This document shows positions 44,296 through 53,610 of a DNA stretch of 64,000 nucleotides, one piece after another (position 1 is the first letter of the stretch; each line of letters starts with the position of its first letter). Source of the stretch: an uncultured Marinoscillum sp. (GTDB lineage Bacteria; Bacteroidota; Bacteroidia; Cytophagales; MED-G16). A program made the position numbers and the translations under genes. Location of the stretch: the NCBI GenBank assembly GCA_902529805.1, contig CABZXU010000004.1:1-64000 (forward strand). Direction: 5' to 3'. Under the pieces are notes generated by a model. The model did no database searches and was not told the DNA's origin. It saw only the letters and a list, made by a program, of their open reading frames with translations.

Positions 44296-45363
44296 TTGAA
44301 AAGAAAAAAACAAGATTTTATTTCTTCATTAAAAATATGGTATAAAAAAAACAAAAGAGATCTTCCTTTTAGAAAAACGAAAGATCCTTATTCGGTTTGG
44401 TTATCTGAGATAATTCTTCAACAGACAAGAATGAGAACAGGATTGGTTTATTATAAGAAGTTTAAAAAAAAATATCCTAATTTAAAATCATTATCTGATG
44501 CTAGAGGTGAGGTGTTATTAAAAGACTGGGAGGGATTGGGGTATTATAATAGAGTAAAAAATCTCCATTCAACAGCAAGGTTTATCCAAAAAAAATTTTC
44601 TGGAACTTTTCCAAGCTCACAAAAAGAGTTAATTAAACTTAAAGGGATAGGGAGGTATTCTTCTAGTGCAATCGCCTCTATTTGTTTTAATGAGGAAACT
44701 CCCGCCATTGATGGTAATGTCTTTAGAATTCTTTCTAGGGTCTTTGGAATAAAAAAAAACATATCGTCTAGTTCATCATATTCATATTTTTATAAAAAAT
44801 CTTTGTCATTAATTAAACAATTTAAAAACGCGGGTGATTATAATCAATCCTTAATGGATTTTGGGTCAGTTCAGTGTTTGCCAAAAAACCCTTTATGTGG
44901 TGATTGTATTCAAAAGAAAATTTGTTATGCTTTTATTCATAAAAAACAAGACTGTTTACCAGTAAAAAAAAAGAAAGCAGCCCTTTTAAAAAGATTTTTT
45001 AACTACTATGTTTTTAGTTATAAAAACAGAATTTTAATAAAAAAAAGAGGGGAAAGTGATGTGTGGGCTGGTTTGGTTGATTTTTATTTAGAAGAGAAAA
45101 AGAAAAAAATAAAAGAAAAAAATAAAATAAATAATACTGTGAAAAAATTAATCACAAAAAAATATTCAATAAGTTTTTTTGATGCAAAAACAAAACTTTC
45201 ACATCAGGAAATTTTTATCTCTTTTATTGAAATAAAATTATTTAACTCTTCTGTTTTTAAAACAATAGAAAAAAACTTAGACTTATTAAGTTTAAATAAA
45301 AAAGAACTAAATAAGCTTGCAAAACCAAAGGTTATAAATGACTATTTAAAAAAAATTTCTTAA
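44296..45363 (+). CDS. mutY: A/G-specific adenine DNA glycosylase
   Basis: A 355-residue MutY. Catalytic glutamate in WLSEIILQQTR (E38) and aspartate in AIDGNVFR (D139), helix-hairpin-helix KLKGIGRYSSSAIAS, and the intact [4Fe-4S] loop with cysteines 194, 201, 204 and 210 (spacing 6-2-5). The C-terminal NUDIX-like domain recognises 8-oxoG. It removes A opposite 8-oxoG. The start is TTG 44296, the only reasonable initiation codon before WYKKNKRDLPFR. It begins the mutY-ssb-gldD-recG group. Confidence 0.95.
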   Translation: MKRKKQDFISSLKIWYKKNKRDLPFRKTKDPYSVWLSEIILQQTRMRTGLVYYKKFKKKYPNLKSLSDARGEVLLKDWEGLGYYNRVKNLHSTARFIQKKFSGTFPSSQKELIKLKGIGRYSSSAIASICFNEETPAIDGNVFRILSRVFGIKKNISSSSSYSYFYKKSLSLIKQFKNAGDYNQSLMDFGSVQCLPKNPLCGDCIQKKICYAFIHKKQDCLPVKKKKAALLKRFFNYYVFSYKNRILIKKRGESDVWAGLVDFYLEEKKKKIKEKNKINNTVKKLITKKYSISFFDAKTKLSHQEIFISFIEIKLFNSSVFKTIEKNLDLLSLNKKELNKLAKPKVINDYLKKIS

Positions 45364-45392
45364 TTTGTATAATACTTTAAATTTAAAAAAAT

Positions 45393-45809
45393 ATGGCGGG
45401 TGTTAATAAGGTTATTTTACTGGGTCACTTAGGTAAGGATCCTGATGTTAAAAAATTAGATAGTGGAAAATCTGTTGCAAATTTTAGTTTAGCAACAAGC
45501 GAGGTTTACAAAAATAAAGAGGGAGAAAAAGTAACAAACACAGAGTGGCATAATATTGTTTTGTGGAGTCCTCTAGCGGAGATAGCAGAATCGTATCTAA
45601 AAAAAGGAAGTCAGCTATATCTAGAGGGTAAAATATCTAACAGGTCTTATGAGGATAAGGATGGTGTTAAAAAATATATATCAGAGGTAGTTGGAAGAGA
45701 TATAACCCTTTTAGGTAAGCCAACTAGTGAGGGTTCTAATGAAAACTCAAACAATGAAGGCGCAACTAACTCAAATGTTTCAGATGAGGTTGACGATCTC
45801 CCGTTTTAA
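45393..45809 (+). CDS. ssb: single-stranded DNA-binding protein
   Basis: A 138-residue SSB: OB fold from AGVNKVILLGHLGKDPDVK through NTEWHNIVLW and GSQLYLEGKISNR, then a disordered Asn/Ser-rich linker and the acidic tip DEVDDLPF that recruits replication and repair enzymes such as RecG, whose gene follows nearby. It is 29 bases downstream of mutY. Confidence 0.97.
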   Translation: MAGVNKVILLGHLGKDPDVKKLDSGKSVANFSLATSEVYKNKEGEKVTNTEWHNIVLWSPLAEIAESYLKKGSQLYLEGKISNRSYEDKDGVKKYISEVVGRDITLLGKPTSEGSNENSNNEGATNSNVSDEVDDLPF

Positions 45810-45827
45810 AACTAAACATAACGTGTT

Positions 45828-46418
45828 TTGTGTTTCTTAGTATCTAATATTAATAGAATTTTTATTGTTTGTTGTTTATTGTTTTTTTCCTGTGATAACA
45901 GGTTTTTACCTAAACCTAAAGGATATAATAAAATCATACTGCCCGAACATGACTACTTTATTATAAATGATAGTTTTCCCTTTTCATTTGAAGTTTCAAA
46001 AATAGCTGCAGTCAAGAAAAGTACTATTTTTAAAAACGAACCATATTGGATTGATTTATTATATAGTGATTATGATGCTCAAATCAATATAACCTATAAA
46101 GAAATTAAAGGTTCTAAAAAGAATTTATCAGAGTTTATTAACGATACTTATAAACTAATAAACAAACATCAAATTAAAGCCTCTGCAATAAAAGAAACTA
46201 TTATTAAAACCCCCAACAATAAAAAAGCTACAATAATAGAATTGTCCGGCGAAGTCCCAACTCAATTTCAATTTCACATAACAGATTCAAACCAACATTT
46301 TCTAAGAGGAGCATTATATTTTAATACAGCAACAAAAAATGATTCTTTAGCCCCTATTATAGACTATATTAAGATTGATATTATACATCTAATTAATTCT
46401 TTAAAATGGAATGATTGA
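45828..46418 (+). CDS. gldD: gliding motility lipoprotein GldD
   Basis: A 196-residue lipoprotein (IFIVCCLLFFSCD). PKPKGYNKIILPEHDY at about 28-43 and the C-terminal FHITDSNQHFLRGALYFNTATKNDSLAP are GldD hallmarks. GldD is needed for gliding and type IX secretion in Flavobacterium johnsoniae. The start is uncertain: TTG 45828 gives nine residues before the hydrophobic core and no ATG is in frame. In F. johnsoniae, as I recall, gldE sits between ssb and gldD; here only 18 bases separate them, so gldE is absent from this position. It overlaps recG by eight bases. Confidence 0.88.
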   Translation: MCFLVSNINRIFIVCCLLFFSCDNRFLPKPKGYNKIILPEHDYFIINDSFPFSFEVSKIAAVKKSTIFKNEPYWIDLLYSDYDAQINITYKEIKGSKKNLSEFINDTYKLINKHQIKASAIKETIIKTPNNKKATIIELSGEVPTQFQFHITDSNQHFLRGALYFNTATKNDSLAPIIDYIKIDIIHLINSLKWND

Positions 46419-48501
46419 AAAAAACATATTTGAAACAAAAATTGAATTTATAAAGGGGGTTGGGCCAAAGCGAGCTTTAATTCTAAATAAAGAATTAGGG
46501 ATTTTTAAATTTTCTGATCTTTTAGATTATTTCCCGTTCAGATATGAAGATCGTACATTGTTCGTTAAAATAAATAAAATAACACCCTCCTTGGGATATG
46601 TAAACTTTATTGGAAATGTGGTTTCATCAAAAACCGTTGGATATAAAAGGAATAAAAGATTGGTGGTAAAATTAAAAGATGAATCTGGATCTATAGAATT
46701 AGTTTGGTTTAAGGGTGTTTCTTGGATTGAAAAAAAAATATCTGTTGGTAGTAAATATAATGTGTTTGGTAAAGCTACTTTTTTTAACAACACAACAAAT
46801 ATTACTCATCCGGAAATTTCATCTTTTGAGGCTAATAAAAAAGGGTACTTTCAACCCATTTATAACACTACGGAAATATTAAAAAAGAGATATTTAAACT
46901 CAACGTTTATTGAAAAGCTAATGAGGTTTGTTTTAGTAAAAACTTACAATTCAATACCAGAATCTATACCAAATCATATTATGTTAAAACATTCCTTTAT
47001 AAAAAAAAAGGATGCTCTTCTAAATATACATTTTCCTGCCTCTAAAGCTTTGTTAAAAAAAGCAGTGTCTTTTTTAAAGTTTGAAGAGTTTTTTTATTTA
47101 CAATTAAAAATCCTTTCTTTAAAAAAAAAGCGAGAAGCTTTTTCTGGGTATCCCTTTAAAAAAAACCTGTTGTTATCTAAGTTTTATAAAAAACATATTC
47201 CTTTTGATTTAACAGAAGCCCAAAAAAGAGTAGTAAAAGAGTTTTATAAAGATATGTCTTCAGGAAAACAAATGAACCGTTTAGTTCAGGGTGATGTTGG
47301 AAGTGGAAAAACAATAGTGGCTTTTTTGTGTATGTTATTAGCGGTTGAAGAAGATACGCAAGTTGCGTTTATGGCTCCAACAGAAGTTTTGGCAGAACAA
47401 CATTTTTCAAGTATTTCCAATTATTGTAGTTTATTAGGTGTAACTGTTGAATTATTAACAGGATCAACCAAAACAACCAAAAGAAATTTTATTCTTGATG
47501 GTTTAAAAAAAGACACCATAAAAATATTGGTGGGGACACATAGTTTAATAGAAAACAAAGTGGTTTTTAATAAATTAGGTCTAGCTATAATAGACGAACA
47601 ACATAAATTCGGGGTTGAACAAAGAGCACGGCTTTGGGGTAAAAAAGAAAGGTATTATCCTCATATTCTAGTAATGACAGCAACGCCTATACCTAGAACT
47701 TTGGCTCTAACTTTATATGGAGATTTAGATGTGTCTGTTATCGATGAGATGCCTGTTGGAAGAAAAGAAATAATTACATCTCATAGGAATGAAAACGCTA
47801 GGTTAAGGGTTTTTGGGTTTATAAAAAAAACAATAGAAAAAGGAAATCAGGTTTATGTTGTTTATCCGTTAATTGAAGAGTCTAAAAAACAAGATTATAA
47901 AGACCTAATGGATGGTTATGAAAGTTTTTGTAGAAGTTTTCCACAAACACCAATAGGTGTTCTTCATGGAAAAATGAAGGCCAAGGATAAGGAGTTTGAA
48001 ATGAAAAGATTCAAAGAAGGAAAAAGTAAAATTTTAATCTCAACAACCGTAATTGAGGTTGGTGTAGATGTTCCAAATGCAACCGTCATGGTAATTGAAA
48101 GCGCAGAAAGATTTGGATTGTCTCAAATACACCAATTAAGAGGTCGTGTGGGAAGAGGGGAATCTCAATCTTATTGTATTTTAATGACAAAATATAAACT
48201 TTCTGATGATGCAAAAGAAAGAGTAAAAGCTTTAGTTGGAACTTCAGATGGTTTTAAAATAGCTGATATTGATTTAAAAATACGTGGGCCAGGTAACTTA
48301 ACCGGTACTCAACAAAGTGGTGTTTTAGATTTAAAAATAGGCAACCTATCTGAAGACTCATTGGTTTTAAATCTTGCAAGAAATGAAGCAAAAAAAATAG
48401 TATTAGAAGATCCAGCTTTTAAACTTTTAAAAAACAAACCTATTATAAACCATGTTCTAAAAAACAAAAACTTAAACCTAAATTGGTCAAGAATTAGTTA
48501 G
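46411..48501 (+). CDS. recG: ATP-dependent DNA helicase RecG
   Basis: A 696-residue RecG: N-terminal wedge/OB domain (about 1-200), helicase motifs I (VQGDVGSGKTIVAF), II (IIDEQHKFG), III (TATPIPRTL) and VI (LRGRVGRG), then the TRG region SGVLDLKIGNLSEDSLVL. It reverses stalled forks and processes recombination intermediates. It is eight bases overlapped with gldD, an odd functional partner explained by compaction of the mutY-ssb-gldD group. Confidence 0.97.
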   Translation: MIEKNIFETKIEFIKGVGPKRALILNKELGIFKFSDLLDYFPFRYEDRTLFVKINKITPSLGYVNFIGNVVSSKTVGYKRNKRLVVKLKDESGSIELVWFKGVSWIEKKISVGSKYNVFGKATFFNNTTNITHPEISSFEANKKGYFQPIYNTTEILKKRYLNSTFIEKLMRFVLVKTYNSIPESIPNHIMLKHSFIKKKDALLNIHFPASKALLKKAVSFLKFEEFFYLQLKILSLKKKREAFSGYPFKKNLLLSKFYKKHIPFDLTEAQKRVVKEFYKDMSSGKQMNRLVQGDVGSGKTIVAFLCMLLAVEEDTQVAFMAPTEVLAEQHFSSISNYCSLLGVTVELLTGSTKTTKRNFILDGLKKDTIKILVGTHSLIENKVVFNKLGLAIIDEQHKFGVEQRARLWGKKERYYPHILVMTATPIPRTLALTLYGDLDVSVIDEMPVGRKEIITSHRNENARLRVFGFIKKTIEKGNQVYVVYPLIEESKKQDYKDLMDGYESFCRSFPQTPIGVLHGKMKAKDKEFEMKRFKEGKSKILISTTVIEVGVDVPNATVMVIESAERFGLSQIHQLRGRVGRGESQSYCILMTKYKLSDDAKERVKALVGTSDGFKIADIDLKIRGPGNLTGTQQSGVLDLKIGNLSEDSLVLNLARNEAKKIVLEDPAFKLLKNKPIINHVLKNKNLNLNWSRIS

Positions 48502-48525
48502 GGTTTATTAAAAAACTTTGGTTAA

Positions 48526-48600
48526 ATGAGGTTAATAATAAATTCTGTTTTGTTATTTTTATTTTTTATTAATTTGGTTGATTTAAATAAATTCTTTTAA
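48526..48600 (+). CDS. possible 24-residue hydrophobic micropeptide abutting the exchanger gene
   Basis: An ATG at 48526 opens a 24-codon frame, MRLIINSVLLFLFF then INLVDLNKFF, whose TAA is directly followed by the ATG of the exchanger. It has a single potential membrane span with one basic residue at the start. It may be a leader peptide for translational coupling, a small membrane subunit, or chance in an AT-rich gap. The 99-base gap between recG and the exchanger contains nothing else I recognise. Confidence 0.25.
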   Translation: MRLIINSVLLFLFFINLVDLNKFF

Positions 48601-49725
48601 ATGGGTATATTAATCCCTCTTTTAGTAATAGCTTTTTGTGGTTATGTTATTTGGAGGGCTGGTGATAGTTTTGTTGAGGGTTCAAATTATATTGGAAGAA
48701 ATTTAAGTGAAGGTGTTAAGGGGGCAACAATAAATGCTGTTGCTAGTTCAATGCCAGAATTGTTTATTGCTCTTTTTTTTCTTTTTTACCTTAAAGATAA
48801 TTCTGGGTTTTCTGGCAGTCTAGGAACATCTTTAGGTAGTGTTATTTTTAACTCGTTAATTATACCTTCTGTTGCTGTTTATAACGTTTTAGTTTTTTCA
48901 AAAAAAGATATTGTCCCTGTTTCAAAAAAAGTAATTCTTCGAGATGGATTATGGCTGTTAGCTGTTGAAATACTTTTAATAATAATAATAAAAGATTCCA
49001 TAATTGATTGGATAGATGGTTTACTCCTTTTAATTATATATGCATTATACCTGTTTTATATTTTCAAAACAATGAAGGGTGGGGAGAAAACCGATTATGA
49101 CTTTTCTTTAAGCGAAAAAGAAAAAGTATCTTTTCTCTCTGCGTTTTTTGTTTTTGATATTAGAACAATGTTAATTGGAAATAAAAAACTAAACACCCCG
49201 TTGGCTTGGTTTTTATTTGGTTTTTCGTCTCTAGTTATTGGTTTGGTTTGTTATTTTTTGGTAATTGCTTGTGATTGGTTAGGTAGTGAAACATATACTG
49301 TTCCGTATTTAGGTAGTTTTTATGGGTTAAATACACCTATTTTATTTATTGCATTAATTTTTGCCGCAATAGGAAGTAGTTTTCCTGATACAATAATCTC
49401 AATAAAAGATGCTAAAGATGGAAATTATGACGACGCGGTATCAAACGCCTATGGAAGTAATATATTTAATCTTTGTATAGCATTAGGGGTTCCTCTATTT
49501 CTATACACAACAATATATGGAACTGTTATTGAATTAGATGAACCAACAATGGAAATGATATTTAAAATTTGGGTTTGGTTTGTGGGTTTAACTGTCGTTT
49601 CTATTTATACTTATTACTTTGGAAAAGGTATAAACAAATCCCGTTCTATAGCAATGGTAGCAGCATATGTTGTTTTTATAATATATGTCTTTGTTTTAGC
49701 ATCTTCTATTAATCCTAGTAATTAA
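48601..49725 (+). CDS. sodium/calcium exchanger family membrane protein
   Basis: A 374-residue protein with about eleven hydrophobic segments. Two repeated alpha motifs identify the CaCA family: GATINAVASSMPELFIALFF in the first half (seen as NAVASSMPELF) and GSSFPDTIISIKDAKDGNYDDAVSNAYGSNIFNLCIALG in the second (seen as GSSFPDTIIS and GSNIFNLCIALG). It would extrude calcium or another cation at the expense of sodium or proton influx. The first motif keeps the glutamate and the second an aspartate at the ion site. Confidence 0.9.
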   Translation: MGILIPLLVIAFCGYVIWRAGDSFVEGSNYIGRNLSEGVKGATINAVASSMPELFIALFFLFYLKDNSGFSGSLGTSLGSVIFNSLIIPSVAVYNVLVFSKKDIVPVSKKVILRDGLWLLAVEILLIIIIKDSIIDWIDGLLLLIIYALYLFYIFKTMKGGEKTDYDFSLSEKEKVSFLSAFFVFDIRTMLIGNKKLNTPLAWFLFGFSSLVIGLVCYFLVIACDWLGSETYTVPYLGSFYGLNTPILFIALIFAAIGSSFPDTIISIKDAKDGNYDDAVSNAYGSNIFNLCIALGVPLFLYTTIYGTVIELDEPTMEMIFKIWVWFVGLTVVSIYTYYFGKGINKSRSIAMVAAYVVFIIYVFVLASSINPSN

Positions 49726-49765
49726 TTTTTTTTATTAAATTAGTAAAGAAACAACGCTTAAAAAT

Positions 49766-51205
49766 ATGTATAAAAAACTTCTTGTTTTTCTTCTTTTAGT
49801 TGCAATTAAACTAAATGGTCAAACAACAAATGAAAAAAACGAAATTATAAATAGTATTAACGATAACAAAACCCAATATGAAGAGTCTGCTTTAAAAATA
49901 TGGGGTTGGGCTGAATTGGGTTATCAAGAATACAAAAGCGCAAAAGAGCTACAAGATTTATTAAAAAATGAGGGTTTTTTATTAGAGGTTGGAATAGCTA
50001 ATATTCCAACTGCCTTTGTTGCAACTTATAAAAATGGCGATGGTCCTGTTATTGGGATTTTGGGGGAATACGATGCGTTACCTGGGTTGTCACAAACAAA
50101 TGAGCCAAAAAAAAATTTAAGAGACGGGGTTTCTAGCGGTCACGCGTGTGGTCATAACCTTTTTGGTGTTGCAAGCGCGGCATCTTCTATTGCTATTAAA
50201 AAATGGATGGAAAAAACAAACACAAAAGGAACTATTAAGTTTTTTGGTTGTCCTGCTGAAGAAGGTGGTTCTGGAAAAGTATATATGGTCAGGGAGGGGT
50301 ATTTTGAAAATGTTGATATTGTTTTAAACTGGCACCCGTCAAATAGTAATGGGGCTTCTGCTGGTTCAAGTTTAGCTAACAAAACAGGTAAGTTTCGTTT
50401 TTCTGGGGTTTCTGCACACGCAGCAGGGGCGCCGCAAAGAGGTCGTTCAGCTTTAGATGGAATTGAAGCAATGAATAATATGTTGAATATGATGAGAGAA
50501 CATGTTGACCCTGAATCAAGGATACATTACATTATAACAAAAGGTGGAGACGCCCCGAATGTTGTTCCAAATTTTGCAGAAGGATATTATTATGTTAGAC
50601 ACCCTAACCCGGAAGAAGTTAGAAGGTTGTGGGAAAGGTTAGAGCTTTGTGCCAAAGGAGCTGCTTTGGGGACAGAAACAACTTATACATATGAGGTTAC
50701 GGGTGGTGTATATAATATTTTACCTAATGAGGTTTTACAAAAATTAATACATAAAAACTTAAGTGACGTTGGGGGTGTTAAATATAACAAAGAAGAGCTT
50801 GCTTATGCTGAAGCAATTTCTTTAACCTTTGGGGATAATAAGAAAAAATTAAGTGTTTCTGAAGAAATACAGCCTTATGTTTATTATAAAGAAACAAAAA
50901 GTGGTGGCTCTACTGATGTTGGAGATGTTAGTTGGGCGGTACCAACAGGGGGGTTTAGTACAGCAACTTACGTCCCAGGAACAGCTGGTCATTCATGGCA
51001 GGCTGCATCTTGTACAGGAACAAGTATTGGTACTAAAGGCATGTTAAACGCCGCAAAGGTTATGGCTTTAACAGCATATGATCTATTTACAAACAACGGT
51101 TTAATAATTAGCGCCAAAAAAGAGTTTAAAGAAAAACGTGGAGAAGATTTTGAATACATTCCCTTAATAGGAGATAGGGGCCCTGCATTAAATTATAGAA
51201 AATGA
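49766..51205 (+). CDS. exported M20D amidohydrolase (AbgB-like)
   Basis: A 479-residue protein with signal peptide MYKKLLVFLLLVAIKLNGQ. ILGEYDALPGLSQ and SGHACGHNLFG supply metal ligands, FGCPAEEGGSGKV the catalytic glutamate pair, HPSNSNGAS and SAHAAGAPQRGRSALDG the dimerisation region, and PGTAGHSW a late histidine. It is similar to AbgB, which cleaves p-aminobenzoyl-glutamate, or to indole-acetyl-amino acid hydrolases; the substrate here would be periplasmic. It shares ATGA with the M28 peptidase gene. Confidence 0.9.
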   Translation: MYKKLLVFLLLVAIKLNGQTTNEKNEIINSINDNKTQYEESALKIWGWAELGYQEYKSAKELQDLLKNEGFLLEVGIANIPTAFVATYKNGDGPVIGILGEYDALPGLSQTNEPKKNLRDGVSSGHACGHNLFGVASAASSIAIKKWMEKTNTKGTIKFFGCPAEEGGSGKVYMVREGYFENVDIVLNWHPSNSNGASAGSSLANKTGKFRFSGVSAHAAGAPQRGRSALDGIEAMNNMLNMMREHVDPESRIHYIITKGGDAPNVVPNFAEGYYYVRHPNPEEVRRLWERLELCAKGAALGTETTYTYEVTGGVYNILPNEVLQKLIHKNLSDVGGVKYNKEELAYAEAISLTFGDNKKKLSVSEEIQPYVYYKETKSGGSTDVGDVSWAVPTGGFSTATYVPGTAGHSWQAASCTGTSIGTKGMLNAAKVMALTAYDLFTNNGLIISAKKEFKEKRGEDFEYIPLIGDRGPALNYRK

Positions 51206-52611
51206 AAAATTTAAATATTATGTTTTATTTCTTGTTTGTTTGTTTTTTTGTTATTTCATGCAACCAAAATAATGAGAAAAAAGTAAAATATGATCAAACT
51301 GTTGGTCAAACAATTAACACTTTTTACGGTGATGCTTTAGAGTTTAAAGAAAGCTACAATTTACTTAGGGTTTTATCAAAAGACATTGGTCAGCGTTTAA
51401 GTGGTTCTGAGGGTGCAAAAAAAGCTGTTCTCTGGACAAAAAAAATTATGGAAGATTATGGTTTTGATTCGGTCTACCTTCAGCCTGTTATGGTTCCGCA
51501 TTGGGAAAGAGATAAAACAAGACAAGAGGCTTACTTTTTAAACTCAAATGGACAGAAAATTAGCTTGTCTATTTTAGCAGCAGGAGGTTCTGTTTCTACA
51601 CCAAAAGAAGGGTTGGTTGCAAATGTTGTTGAGGTAAAATCATTAGAAGAGGTTGATCAATTAGGAGAAGGGGGTGTAAAAGGAAATGTTGTTTTTTACA
51701 ACAAAGCTTTTAACCCAAGGTTTATAAACCAAGGAAATTCTTATGGTTCTACTGGTTTTCAAAGAAGGTCTGGGGCAATAAAAGCTGCAGAATACGGCGC
51801 TGTAGCGTCTGTATTTAGATCGCTTTCTTCTAGCGACGATGATGTTCCACATACCGGCTCAATGTCATACAAAGATGCTGTTGATAGTATTCCTCATGCT
51901 GGTCTTGGTGTTGTTTCTGCTAAAAAGCTTTCGGCTGAACTAAAAATTGATAAAAACTTAAAATTATTCTTAAATTTTGGTGGGAAATGGTATCCAGATG
52001 CTTTATCTCACAATGTTATTGGGGAAATAAAAGGGTCTGAATTTCCAGATGAGATAATTACAGTTGGGGGGCATTTAGATTCTTGGGATGTTGGAGAAGG
52101 GGCACATGATGATGGGGCTGGTTGTGTTCATTCTATTGGAGCGTTACGTTTATTTCAAAAACAAAACATCAAACCAAAGAGAACCCTTCGGGCGGTAATG
52201 TTTATGAATGAGGAAAATGGACTCAAGGGAGGACAAGAATATGCATTACAAGCTGTTGAGCTTAAAGAAAATCATATTGCTGCAATTGAAAGTGACGCAA
52301 GCGCTTATGTGCCTCGAGGATTTGGGTTTTCTGGATCTGATGAGCAGTTAGAAAAGCTTCGTGGTTGGCTTCAATATTTTGACAAAAACACCATTTCTTA
52401 TTTTTCTAAAGGTGGTGGTGGTGCAGATATCGGGCCCCTTCATCGTTCTTTAGGGACCCCAATGTTTGGTTTAAATATTGATGGACAAAAATACTTTGAA
52501 ATGCATCATACCGAAAAAGATGTTTTTGAGCTTATTAATGAAAGAGAGCTAGAGCTTGGGACGGCTTCGTTAGCGTCCTTAATTTTTCTCATAGACAAAT
52601 ATGGACTATAA
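51202..52611 (+). CDS. M28-family aminopeptidase/carboxypeptidase Q-like lipoprotein
   Basis: A 469-residue lipoprotein (MFYFLFVCFFVISCNQ). A PA-type insert spans about 110-225. The catalytic domain has GGHLDSWDVGEGAHDDGAGCV (metal His and Asp, seen as GGHLDSWD and AHDDGAG), FMNEENGLKGGQEYA with the catalytic glutamate, and MHHTEKDVFE with the final metal histidine. It would remove amino acids from peptides in the periplasm. The four-base overlap with the AbgB-like gene suggests both act on the same imported peptide pool. Confidence 0.92.
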   Translation: MKNLNIMFYFLFVCFFVISCNQNNEKKVKYDQTVGQTINTFYGDALEFKESYNLLRVLSKDIGQRLSGSEGAKKAVLWTKKIMEDYGFDSVYLQPVMVPHWERDKTRQEAYFLNSNGQKISLSILAAGGSVSTPKEGLVANVVEVKSLEEVDQLGEGGVKGNVVFYNKAFNPRFINQGNSYGSTGFQRRSGAIKAAEYGAVASVFRSLSSSDDDVPHTGSMSYKDAVDSIPHAGLGVVSAKKLSAELKIDKNLKLFLNFGGKWYPDALSHNVIGEIKGSEFPDEIITVGGHLDSWDVGEGAHDDGAGCVHSIGALRLFQKQNIKPKRTLRAVMFMNEENGLKGGQEYALQAVELKENHIAAIESDASAYVPRGFGFSGSDEQLEKLRGWLQYFDKNTISYFSKGGGGADIGPLHRSLGTPMFGLNIDGQKYFEMHHTEKDVFELINERELELGTASLASLIFLIDKYGL

Positions 52612-53089
52612 GAATTTAGTTATATTTTGTTGTTTGTTTTTTGTTTACACTCCCTCTTATTCACACGCTTTCTATGTTAGCCTTTGTAATGTTTACAATG
52701 AAGAATCAACTCTTTATTTTTCAATACGAATGTTTAAAAATGATGTGGAAGATGCCTTGTTGATTAAAAAAGATATTATTACAAATGAAGACGAAAAAGA
52801 AAAGGTTCTGAGTTATGTGTCTAAAAATTTCACCGTAAAACTTAATAGTACAACCCAGGTAATGGTGTTGGAAAAAATAAATTATGAAGGAGAAGACTAT
52901 ACAGAAACAATAAACCTGAAATATAGTATTAATCACACAAATAATGTTGATAAGGTTGAGATAGAAAACCGGTTGTTGTTTGGTTTTTTTGATGACCAAA
53001 CAAATATTGTTTACTTTTCAGCTTTTGATAAAGAAAAGACATTAACCTACAATAGGTTTTTTGAAAAAAATTGGATAGAGATAAAATAA
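52601..53089 (+). CDS. small exported protein, DUF6702-like
   Basis: A 162-residue protein with signal peptide ending VYTPSYSHA. HAFYVSLCNVYNEESTLYFSIRMFKNDVEDAL matches the pattern of a Bacteroidota family in which a processed N-terminal His is followed by a beta sandwich (HPxHVSxxxIxYN; here HAFYVSLCNVYN); I believe this is DUF6702. Function unknown. It overlaps the peptidase by 11 bases and the yjjX gene by 19. Confidence 0.7.
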   Translation: MDYKNLVIFCCLFFVYTPSYSHAFYVSLCNVYNEESTLYFSIRMFKNDVEDALLIKKDIITNEDEKEKVLSYVSKNFTVKLNSTTQVMVLEKINYEGEDYTETINLKYSINHTNNVDKVEIENRLLFGFFDDQTNIVYFSAFDKEKTLTYNRFFEKNWIEIK

Positions 53090-53610
53090 AAGTTTTAATA
53101 GGATCTAAAAACCCAACTAAAGTTAATGCGGTTTCTTCTGCGTTTAAAAAAACCTTTCCTGGGCTCTTGATTTCTTTTATAAAAACCGACGCCCCTTCGG
53201 GTGTTTCTGATCAACCTATTGGAGATGAAGAAACAAAAAAAGGTTGTGCTAATAGGCTCAACTATATTTATAAAAAGGAGTCTGCTGATTTTTATGTAAG
53301 TATAGAGGGGGGTGTTTCTTTTGATAAAGAAAGTCTTTTTGCTTTTGCCTGGGTGTTTGTCAAATCAAAACACAAATTATCAAAAAGCAAAACCGGCATG
53401 TTTTTGCTGCCTAAAGAAATTAGAACTCTAATAGAGGACGGGAAAGAGCTTGGTGTTGCTGATGATATTATTTTTAATAGAAAAGATTCTAAAAAAAAAG
53501 ATGGCGCCGTTGGGATATTAACAGGAGGTCTTATAACAAGAAAAACATATTATGAAGAGGCTGTTGTTTTAGGCCTAATACCTTTTTTAAATAAAGAGAT
53601 GTTTTTTTAG
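53071..53610 (+). CDS. yjjX: inosine/xanthosine triphosphatase YjjX
   Basis: A 179-residue NTPase. IKVLIGSKNPTKVNAV is the family start, and VSDQPIGDEETKKGCANR, YVSIEGGVS and GAVGILTGGLITR follow. It hydrolyses non-canonical ITP/XTP and so protects the nucleotide pool. The start is TTG at 53071, inside the preceding gene. It is tail-to-tail with the following gene, sharing TTAG. Confidence 0.92.
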   Translation: MDRDKIKVLIGSKNPTKVNAVSSAFKKTFPGLLISFIKTDAPSGVSDQPIGDEETKKGCANRLNYIYKKESADFYVSIEGGVSFDKESLFAFAWVFVKSKHKLSKSKTGMFLLPKEIRTLIEDGKELGVADDIIFNRKDSKKKDGAVGILTGGLITRKTYYEEAVVLGLIPFLNKEMFF

